Source: Budorcas taxicolor (lineage: Eukaryota > Chordata > Mammalia > Artiodactyla > Bovidae). Taken from it: a DNA stretch of 64,000 nucleotides. Both the position numbers and the translations under genes were made by a program. Where the stretch lies: assembly GCF_023091745.1 (NCBI RefSeq), contig NC_068934.1, forward strand, positions 14,028,434-14,092,433. The letters are read 5' to 3'. The notes beneath the pieces were generated by a model. The model was given only the letters and a program-made list of their open reading frames with translations, had not been told where the DNA came from and did not search any database. Shown here one piece after another: positions 55,481 to 64,000 of this stretch (the first letter of the stretch is position 1; every line of letters begins with the position of its first letter).

Positions 55481-56049
55481 TTTTGCACTTTGATGAAGTT
55501 TCCTCATAAACTCAAAACAGAATTAATAAATTTACCTTAAGGAGTTGTGATTAAGTTCAAATAAAATTATACATAAATATCCCTATACTTGGCATATGGT
55601 CCATATTTAAGCTTTTTTTTTGTAATTATGCACTTTATTATTTTTTTTTCCCCTGTGCTCCTTTATCGTTGTTAACCTGGCTGGGGCTTCCTGAGACTAT
55701 AAAAGAACTAAGGCTTCTCATTGTGATTTAGGATAAGTCTGTTGTTGAATTGATAACTGTAAAATCTTATTGAGTGGAATTCACTAGTAGTTGTGGCTAA
55801 CAAACAAAAGAAGCTGGCAATATGTTAGTATTTATGATGCTATTTATCTTCCTATATATTAAGAGGTGTTTTGAAATTGGTGCTTTTGATTAGTTTCCAC
55901 TTGTTTCTGTTACGTGTTTTGGTGTCTTTGCAGGCACCACATTCATTTCACCATTTATCTGGAATTTGTAAGATACAGAACAACTGCTACACATGGAGCC
56001 ATGAGACGTCAGTTCCTTAATTGTGATTCTTAAATTCAACTTTATGTGG
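55481..56049. other. Unassigned AT-rich sequence
   Basis: T-runs near 55612 and 55642; no gene or named repeat. Confidence 0.4.
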
Positions 56050-56325
56050 TTCAGTTCAGTCACTCAGTTGTGTCTGACTCTTTGTGACCCCATGGGCTGC
56101 AGCACGCCAGGCTTGCCTGTCCATCACCAATTCCTGGAGCTTAACTCATACTCATGACAATTGAGTTGGTGATGTCATCCAACGATCCCATCCTCTGTCA
56201 TCCCCTTCTCCTCCTGCCCTCAATCTTTCCCAGCATCAGGGTCTTTCCAATGAGTGGCCAAAGTATTGGAGTTTCAGCTTCAGCATCAGTCCTTCCAATG
56301 AATATTCAGGACTAATTTCCTTTAG
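56050..56325 (-). mobile_element. BovB 3' fragment
   Basis: Reverse complement: tcagttcagtcactcagttg, cctgtccatcaccaattcc, ccttctcctcctgccctcaatc, gccaaagtattggagtttcagc, ending tttcctttag. About 276 bp. Confidence 0.9.
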
Positions 56326-56468
56326 TTCTTGATGTGGAACTTGATGTAGAAATGGAAGGAAATCACTTTTCCTTGGTGTAGTAGAAATGCTAGAAAAAGC
56401 AGTGACAATTCTGTCTCATGCTAGCTGTGTGAACACAAAGCACTTAACTTTTTCGAGTAAATTTAGAA

Positions 56469-56582
56469 GGGGACTTCCCTGGTGATCCAGGCATGGGTTT
56501 GATCTCTGGTCAGGGAACTACGATTCCTTGCATGCTGTGTGCCCACAGCCAAAAAAAAAAAAAAAAAAAAAAAGAAAAAAAG
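56469..56582 (+). mobile_element. CHR SINE, internally shortened
   Basis: gggacttccctggtgatccagg joins directly to catgggtttgatctctggtcagg, omitting about 25-30 bp of the usual head, then a pure A-run of about 22 (56551-56573). Confidence 0.88.
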
Positions 56583-56739
56583 ATGACTATATTGTATCTC
56601 CCAGGATGGTAAAGTTAAAAGGAGCAATACATTAGAAATAATCAATACATAGAACATAGGTGCTTAGTACATATCGCTTCCCTCCCCTGCCACCTGACCT
56701 CTGTGCCATCTGAGAACTGATGGGATTAAGCAAGACTAT

Positions 56740-56785
56740 TGGTCAGTCTATCTATCTGTCTATTCATCCATCCATCTATCAAACT
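56740..56785. repeat. Imperfect (ATCT/ATCC)n tract
   Basis: Tetranucleotide units tcta/tctg/tcca over about 45 bp. Confidence 0.7.
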
Positions 56786-56821
56786 ACCTGCCTGCCTATT
56801 TACCTACCAACTGTCTATGAA

Positions 56822-57282
56822 TGAACTCAACATCCAAAAAAACTAAGATCATGGTATCTGGCTCCATCACTTCATGGCAAATAAATGGGGAAAAAATAGA
56901 AACAGTAATAGATTTTATTTTCTTGGTTTCCGAAATCACTGAGGATTATGACTGCAGCCACAAAATTAAATGACGCTTGCTCCTTGGAGGAAAAGCAATG
57001 ACAAACCTAGACAGTGTATGAAAAAGCAGAGACGTCACTTTGCCAACAAAGGTCTATATAGTCAAAGCTATGGTTTTATCAGTAGTCGTGTACAGTTGTG
57101 AGAGTTGGACCATAAAGAAGACTGAGCACCAAAGAATTGATGCTTTCAAACTGTGGTTCTGGGAAAGAATCCTGAGAGTCCCTTGGGTAGCAAAGAGATC
57201 AAACCAGTCAATCCTAAAGGAAATCATCCCTAAATATTCTTTGGAAGAACTGAAGCTGAAGCACCAATACTTTGGCCATTGA
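56822..57282 (+). pseudogene. BovB ORF C-terminal fragment
   Basis: Region after the RT core. 57040-57282 stays open for 80 codons and includes CESWTIKKTEHQRIDAFKLW-type family text; a stop and frameshifts lie upstream at 56980-57020. Nonfunctional. Confidence 0.8.
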
Positions 57283-57460
57283 TGCAAAGAGCTGACTCAT
57301 TGGAAATGATGCTGATTCTGGGAAAGACTGAGGACAAGAGGAGAAGGGGGCAATGGATGATGAGATTGAGCAAACTCCAGGAGATATTGAAGGACAGGGA
57401 AGCCTGGTGTGCTGCAGTCCATGGGACAGCAAAGAGTCCGACATGATTTAGTGACTGAAC
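56822..57460 (+). mobile_element. 5'-truncated BovB
   Basis: Plus-strand BovB 3' portion from actcaacatccaaaaaaact to cgacatgatttagtgactgaac, then an AACAACAAATAAAT tail. Confidence 0.9.
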
Positions 57461-57462
57461 AA

Positions 57463-57957
57463 CAACAAATAAATAATGTATTTGCCAGAAAACCCTGTTC
57501 TCAAACCGAGAACACCAATGTAAAAAAGAAAAAAAAAAAAAGATACTGCCAGAGCTACTCTCATAAACCCAATAACACAGGCATTTTTCAAACCTAAAAC
57601 TCAATGGCCAGAGCAAGTTACATGTCTTGTCAGACTAGCAGGGCTCTGCTTCCATAGCAGTTGATGTGAATTCAGTGAGAGTATTACAGCTATAAATGTA
57701 ATCAATTTACCACAAGTAATTAAATATAGTTCTACAAATTGGTTCACAGACCTTCACTGACAATTGTTCAAGATGATAGACTAGGGACAATGACATCAAT
57801 TCATGGTTCTTCCACTCTCTTGATATAACCTTTAATGTCTATTATTATCTATATAAAACAAAGATGATACTATTCTCTTTATCATAGAGTTATTGTCAAT
57901 ATTGTTAAGCTTAATATATATAATTAGAATAGTGCCTAATAGTTGGCAAGTACTGTG
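57463..57957. other. Unassigned AT-rich sequence
   Basis: A-run at about 57530-57541; no gene or named repeat. Confidence 0.4.
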
Positions 57958-58221
57958 TCAGTTCTGTTCAGTTCAGTCACTCAGTTCAGTTCAGTTGCTC
58001 AGTCATGTCCAACTCTTTGCGACCCCATGGAATGCAACACGCCAGGCCTCCCTGTCCATCACCAACTCCCAGAAGCTTCCTCAAACCCATGTCCATTGAG
58101 TTGGTGATGCCATCCAACCATCTCATCCTCTGTCATCCCTGTATCCTCCTGTCTTTGATCTTTCCCAGCATCATGGTCTTTTCCAATGACTCATTTCTTC
58201 GCATCAGGTGGCCAAAGTATT

Positions 58222-58265
58222 CAGCTTCAGCTGAAATGAGTTTCAGCTTCAGCTGAAATGAGTTT
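58222..58265. repeat. 22-bp tandem duplication inside BovB
   Basis: Two adjacent perfect copies of a 22-bp unit starting CAGCTTCAGCTGAAATGA, followed by further CAGCTT units. Confidence 0.9.
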
Positions 58266-58716
58266 CAGCTTCAGCTTCAGCATGAGTCCTTCCAGTGAAT
58301 ATTCAGGACTGATTTCCTTTAGGATGGACTGGTTGGATCTCCTTGCAGCCAAAGGGGCTCTCAAGAATCTTCTCCAACACCAGTTCAAAAGCATACATTC
58401 ATTGGTGCTCAGCTTTTTTTTATAGTCCAACTCTCACATCCATACATGACCACTGGAAAAAAAATAGCTTTGATTAGATGGACCTTTGTTAGCAAAGTAA
58501 TGTCTCTGCTTTTTAATATGCTGTCTAGGTTGGTCATAACTTTTCTTCCAAGGAGTAAGCGTCTTTTAATTTCATGGCTACAGTCACCACCTGCAGTGAT
58601 TTTGGAGCCCCCAAAAAATAAAGTCTCTCACTGTTTCCCCACGTATTTGCCATGAAGTAATGGGACCAGATGCCATGATCTTTGTTTTCTGAATGTTGAG
58701 TTTTAAGCCAGCTTTT

Positions 58717-61125
58717 TCACTTTCCTCTTTCACTTTCATCAAGAGACTCTAGTTCTTCGCTTTCTGCCATAAGGGTGGTGTCATCTGCGTATCTGAGGTT
58801 ATTGATATTTCTCCCGGCAATATTGATTCCAGCTTGTGCTTCATCCAGCCTGGCATTTTGCATGAGGTACTCTGCATATAAGTTATACAAGTGGGGTAAC
58901 AATATACAGCCTTGACGTATTCCTTTCCTAATTTGGAAACATTCTGTTGTTCCATGTCTGGTTCTAACTGTTGCTTCCTGATCTGCATACAAGTTTATTA
59001 GGTGGCAGGTAGGATGGTCTGGTATTCCCATCTCTTTAAAAATTTCCATGATTTGTTGCAATCCACACAGTCAAAGGCTTTAGCATAGTCAATAAAGCAG
59101 AAGTAGATGTTTATTTGGAATTTTCTTGCTTTTTCTATGATCCAGCAGATGCTGGCAATTTGATCTCTGGTTCCTGTGCCTTTTCTAAATCCAGCTGAAC
59201 ATCTGGAAGTTCTCGGTTCACAATATGTTGAAGCCTAGCTTGGAGAATTTTGAGCACTAATTTGCTAGCATGTGACATGAGTATAGTTGTGCTGTAGTCT
59301 GAACATTTTTTGACATTGTCCTTCTTTGTGATTCAAATGAAAACTGACCTTTTCCAGTTCTGTGGCCACTGCTAAGTTTTCCAAATTTGCTGGCATATTG
59401 AGTGTCAAATCATATTGAAAAACATACCATTTCATAGAATCATCTTTTAGGATTTGACATGGCTCAGCTGGAATTCCATTACCTCCACTAGCTTTGTTTG
59501 TAGTGATGCTTACTAAGGCACACTTGACTTCGCATTCCCAGATATCTGGCTCTAGGTGAGTGATCACACCTTCGTGGTTATCTGGGTTATTAAGTTTTTT
59601 TTTTTGTGTGTGTGTATTTCTGCTGTGTATTCTTTCCACCTCTTCTTAACATCTGCTTCTGTTAGGTCCTTACTGTTTCTGTCCTTTATTGTGACCATCT
59701 TTGCATGAAATGTTCCCTTGGTATCTCTAATTTTCTAGAAGAGATCTCTAGTCTTTTCCATTCTATTGATTTCCTCTATTTCTTTCCACTGATCACTGAG
59801 GAAGGCTTTGTTATCTCTCTGTTCTATTCTTTGGAACTCTGCCTTCAGTCCCTTTTGCCTTTAGCATCTTTTCTTTTCTCAGCTATTTGTAAGGCCTCCC
59901 CAGACAAATATCTTTCCTTTTTGCATTTCTTCTTCTTGGTGCTGGTGTTGATCACAGCTTCCTGTACAACGTCACAAATCTCCATCCATAGTTCTTCAGG
60001 CACTCTGTCTTTCAGATCTAATCGCTTGAATCTATTTGTCACTTCCAGTGTATAATCTTAAGGGATTTGATTTAGGTCATACTTGAATGGCCTAGAGGTT
60101 TTCCCTACTTTCTTCAATTTAAGTTTGAATTTTGCAGTAAAGAGTTCATGATCTGAGCCACAGTCAGCTTCCAGTCTTTTTCTTTCTTTCTTTTTTTTTT
60201 GCAGATTGTATAGAGCTTCTCCATCTTTGGCTGCAAAGAATATAATCAATCTGATTTTTGTATTGACCATCTGGGGATGTCCATGTGTTGAGCTGTCTCT
60301 TGTGTTGTTGGAAGAGGGTATTTGCTATGGCCAGTGTGTCCTCTTGGCAAAACTCTATTAGCCTTTGCCCTGCTTCATTCTGTACTCCAAGCCCAAAAAT
60401 GCCTGTTACTCCAGGTGTTTCTTGATTTCTACTTTTGCATTCCAGTCCCCTGTCATGAAAGGATATCTCTTTTTGGTGTTAGTTCTAGAAGGTCTTGTAG
60501 GTCTTCATAGAACCATTCAACTTCAGCTTCTTCACCATTAGTAGTTGGGGCATAGACTTGGATTACTCTGATACTGAGTAGTTTGCCTTGGAAATGAACA
60601 GAGATCATTCTGTTGTTTTTGAGATTGCACTCAGTAATGCATTTTGGTATCCTTTGTTGACTATGAGGGCTACTCAGATTCTTGACCACAGTAGTAGACA
60701 GAAGAGTCATCTGAATTAAATTTGCCCATTCCAGTCCATTTTAGTTCACTGATTGCTGAAATGTCAATGTTCACTCTTGCCATCTCCTATTTGACCACTT
60801 CCAATTTACCTTCATTCATGGACCTATCACTCCAGGTTCCTATGTGATATTGTTCTTTACAGTATCTGGCTTTACTTTCACCCCCAGACACATCCACAAC
60901 TGGACACTGTTTCCGCTTTGGCTCAGCCTCTGCATTCCTTATGTAGCTTCTTCTCTGCTTTTCTCCAGAAGCATATTGGGCACCTACTGACCTGGGAAGT
61001 TCATCTTTCAATGTCATATATTTTTGCCTTTTCATACTGTTCATGGGGTTCTCAAGGCAAGAATGCTGAAATGGTTTGCTATTCCCTTCTCCAGTGGACC
61101 ACTTGGAGTTAGAACTCTCCACCAT
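58717..61125 (-). pseudogene. BovB ORF, heavily disrupted
   Basis: Recognisable pieces from the 5' side (right): 60787-61125 (upstream frame reading through CKEQ into IGTWSDRSM), 60453-60710 (endonuclease, IQVYAPTTN), 60058-60270 (SDHELF), 59845-60042, 59265-59639 (HLEPDIWECEVK and NKASGG, RT start), and 58717-59061 (YADD present near 58770-58785). Stops and frameshifts separate all of them. Confidence 0.88.
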
Positions 61126-61305
61126 GACCCATCTGTCTTAGGTGGCCCTGCCTGTCATGGCTCATAGTTTCATTGAGTTAGACAAGGCTGTGGTCCATGT
61201 GATCAGTTTAGTTTTCTCTGATTTTGGTCTTCATTCAGTCTGCCCTCTGATGGATAAGGATAAGAGGCTTGTGGAATCTTCCTGGTGGGACGGACTGGCT
61301 GGACA

Positions 61306-61508
61306 TTGTAGGTTTACACAATTCTGAATTTGTATTTTTTTTTTATTTTTTAAAGAATGTTACACTTGCATGTATTGCATTGGAGAAGATTCTGAAATCT
61401 TCAATGCCTACTTTTCATTTATGCTGTGTTGAACCTAGTGTGAACATCATTTCCTTGATAGTCTGGTCCTGCTCCTCCAGTGATACCTCTGAGCTTTCCA
61501 TTTTGATG
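61306..61508. other. Unassigned sequence
   Basis: T-run at about 61337-61350; nothing recognised. Confidence 0.35.
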
Positions 61509-61646
61509 TGCATGTGCGTGCACACACACGCACACGCACACACACACACGCACGCACGTGCACGCACACCCACACCCACACACATGCACGCACGCACGCA
61601 CGCACACATGCGCGTCCATGCACACACACACACACACACACACACC
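61509..61646. repeat. Compound CA/CG/TG microsatellite
   Basis: About 138 bp of almost strictly alternating purine-pyrimidine: CACACG, CGCACGCACG, CACCCACACC, CATGCACGCACG and a terminal (CA)14-like run. Gives spurious CVCVC and THTHT ORFs on both strands. Confidence 0.95.
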
Positions 61647-63261
61647 CTCTTTCCTGCAAGGGTGGGCTGGACGGAAAGGCAAACACCTTCCCTGTCCCTA
61701 GTGCTAGAACTGAAGCTCTGGTTAACTGAGGAAAAGGTGAAAGGGGTTTTAAGTATAAATATTAAGTTCTTAGAATTGGTCCTCTCTTGCATGCTCTAGG
61801 CAAAGTCTTTGTTTTTCTAATTCTCTCCTGCTGAGTGATAAGATACCAAAGGCACAAAACAAAACAGGATGGTTTAGATAGAAAGAACCAATAACTATGC
61901 TGATTTTGAAGTTAGCCTTAGGACAGGATATAAAATGTGTCTTTATCTGTAATCAATGGCTTAGACTATCTTACCTGGAAAATGCATTGAAGCTGTATCC
62001 CCAGCAAGGTGTTAAAGAGTAAAAGCATCCATCTGCCTGGGTGTACTTTTTGTATTATCCAGAGAACTTGTCAAAGTCCCAGCAGAATGAAATTTAATGA
62101 TCTGATAATCCTATTTTTCTCTCTCTTATTCTCTCTCACTATCTCTGTCTCTCTTGCCTCCTCTTCCCTTCATCACTTTTTTCCTTTTAAATCATTGGTC
62201 TAAATCTGATCCAGAAAGTATTTTGCTTTTCTTTTGTCTATCTTCCTTTTCTATCTTGCTGTTTTTTTGTCTATCTGATACATAGTGGATTATATACTTG
62301 GGCCTGTCTAAGGGCGATAACTTGATTTTGGGACTTGAATCTATAGTTAGACTGTTATGAATATATAGTTGAAATTATTTGAACTTGTTAAAATGTTAAC
62401 AATGGGTTGAAAATAATGGAAAGAAATGGAGACTAAAATACATGTTGCAAAATTCAGTGTGGTCCTGAGGAAGAGAACTCCCCTTCTGCTTTATCACTGG
62501 TGAACAACGTTATGCTTGGTCAGGAAGTCACAACTCTTGTAAAACTTTATTACTGTTCAAGATCACTAATAGGAAGCAGAGAAGAAAAAGAAGTAAATAT
62601 AAAGTGTCAGTTTCAGACAGTCAGAGACAAGTTCATTGAGCTGTAAATTAAATCAAATGCCACGAAATATGCAGATTGTACTGTTAAACTTTAAAAGGTC
62701 TTTTCAGTTAAAATGACTGAGATGAGTATTGTGTCACGTTGCTATGGAAAGGACTTGCAGGACAGTCAGAAGCATGGGGTATAGGCAAATAGGTGGGGAT
62801 TTTTTCAAGTATATAAAGAAATCCATTACAAATGAATATTCGCTCACCCTGCAACTATATGCTGTCCCATTTTTTTGTATCCTCGTTAAACTTCTGCACA
62901 TGTTATTAAGATTTGGGGGCTTTCTCAATAATATTTGTTTCACACTTATTTAATGTTGCCATCTCCTTGGTGTTAGCTTTGCCTCTGAATCTAAACCCCA
63001 GTTTTGAGTCATGAATGAGTGCATGACTAATATTCAGAACCTCAAATAAAAACACCCTGGATGGGACTGGGTTATGTGTCCCAGACTCTAACTGTCATAA
63101 CTGCAGAGGCGTGGCATGGTGTCTTTCTGAAATGACACACAAAGAGACATTTTACCAAAGACCGCATGTACACAGACACAGAGTGGTCTAGGTCAGTAAA
63201 CATCCACCACAGCTATAATTTTGTTGCTCTGACAAAAGTATATAGTGTTTTCATTTTTATA
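61647..63261. other. Unassigned AT-rich sequence
   Basis: 1.6 kb without recognised repeats or genes; a TC-rich patch at 62115-62165. Confidence 0.45.
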
Positions 63262-63320
63262 AAAGAAAGGAAGAAAAGGAGGAAGGAAGGAAAAAGGGAG
63301 GAAAGTAAGAAAAATGAACA
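63262..63320. repeat. Purine-rich (GGAA)n-like tract
   Basis: Almost pure A/G for about 55 bp (gaaaggaagaaaaggagg and similar). Confidence 0.85.
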
Positions 63321-63703
63321 AATAAGGAAATATTTTCATTTCCCAGGTTTGATAATATATCAGTTATTAGGGGTTGAATTTATTTACTCACTAGTAAGAG
63401 CAGATCTCAACTGTTGTAAGAGTTGGCATTCCTCCTTGATTAAGCATAAAAATGTCTACTATTATTTTCTCAGATTTTTTTTTCTGCTTTAGTCCAGTAG
63501 GAGAGTTAAATGAGTTAATGATAAAGATCAGTAACTCTCTGTACCTTTTTTTTTAAAAAAAGGATACTGGTGGTTTATGCAATGGCCTTCTCCCTGTTGG
63601 TGCAATATTGCTTTCTTTTTCTCATTTGGTAGGAAGGGGTACGGAGTCCAAGTGATGCTAATGAAAGTTGCTGTGACTTCCTCTCCTGATTATATACTCA
63701 TCA
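63321..63703. other. Unassigned sequence
   Basis: AT-rich; no gene or named repeat. Confidence 0.35.
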
Positions 63704-64000
63704 TATACTCGCTAAGTTGTGTCCGACTTTTTGCTGCCCCCTGGACTGTAGCATACCAGGCTCCCCTGTCTCCCACTATCTAGCAGAGCTTGCTCAGACT
63801 CACGTCCATTGAGTCAGTGAGGCCATCCAACCATGTCATCCTCTGCTGCCCGCTTCTCTTTTGCCTTCAATCTTTCCCAGCATCAGGGTTTTTCCCAATG
63901 TGTTGGCTCTGTATTTGGTGGCCAAGATATTGGCGCTTTAGCTTCAGCAACAGTCCTTCCATGGAATATTCAGGGTTGATTTCCTTTAGGATTGACTGGT
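63704..64000 (-). mobile_element. BovB 3' end, cut by window edge
   Basis: Reverse complement BovB: gctaagttgtgtccgac, gactcacgtccattgagtc, ccttcaatctttcccagcatc, ggtggccaagatattgg, ggttgatttcctttaggattg. It continues beyond the window. Confidence 0.88.

Larger units (their letters stand above)
57958..61305 (-). mobile_element. Long degraded BovB
   Basis: Second long BovB copy, about 3.35 kb. The 3' end is at the left (doubled cagttcagt units at 57962-58002). It continues through RT and endonuclease regions to about 61305, in the 5' region beyond gacaaggctgtggtcc. Much more decayed than the copy at 14436, with many indels, a 22-bp tandem duplication at 58222-58265 and T-rich inserts near 59595 and 60181. 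Confidence 0.9.

Noticed and set aside
56050..57460. One twin-primed BovB
   Set aside because: The two parts overlap in BovB coordinates near the 3' end and are separated by unrelated DNA, so they are separate insertions.

Overview
This window is nuclear DNA of a ruminant, most likely a bovid (Bos or a near relative). The evidence is the repeat set: BovB (RTE-clade) LINEs, Bov-tA and BOV-A2 SINEs built from BovB pieces, cetartiodactyl CHR SINEs, and ruminant-type L1. The sequence alone does not separate cattle from sheep, goat or bison. I find no intact host gene, no convincing set of host exons, no functional RNA gene and no CpG-island promoter. It reads as intergenic or deep intronic DNA. 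Almost all ORFs longer than 100 codons are decayed L1 or BovB reading frames, in-frame runs through SINEs, or runs through CA repeats.

Layout. 1-6.4 kb: old L1 pieces, MIR, several Bov-tA SINEs (two inserted in one old L1), and at 2711-2921 a short internally deleted BovB with perfect target-site duplications (TSDs). 6.4-9.0 kb: an MLT1-like LTR split by a 2-kb 5'-truncated L1. 9-14 kb: a CHR SINE, L2/MIR, Bov-tA copies and unique DNA. 14.1-18.1 kb: a nearly full-length 3.6-kb BovB (minus strand) that splits an older L1 3' UTR. 20.4-21.5 kb: an L1 carrying two opposite BOV-A2 elements and a long CA repeat. 23.6-26.9 kb: an L1 with a twin-priming inversion, its inverted arm hit by a truncated BovB. 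27-30 kb: mostly unique AT-rich DNA. 30.1-31.15 kb: four SINEs in one kilobase, then a possible eroded LTR-type element to 32.4 kb. 32.4-43 kb: mostly unique AT-rich DNA with scattered SINEs and an MLT1 fragment. 43-56 kb: alternating MIR, L2, L1 and SINE copies, including a second twin-primed L1 at 45264-45512. 56-64 kb: BovB-rich: two convergent fragments, one long degraded copy (57958-61305), and one cut by the window end.

Nothing here works together as a pathway. What can be read is a retroposition history. L1-type ends, with A-rich tails and 7-16 bp direct repeats, bracket many insertions, and nesting gives relative ages: L2/MIR/MLT1 and old L1 first, then CHR and ruminant L1, then BovB, Bov-tA and BOV-A2. 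The most interesting points concern how BovB gave rise to SINE-like derivatives, and a long upstream reading frame in BovB that continues into its endonuclease domain.
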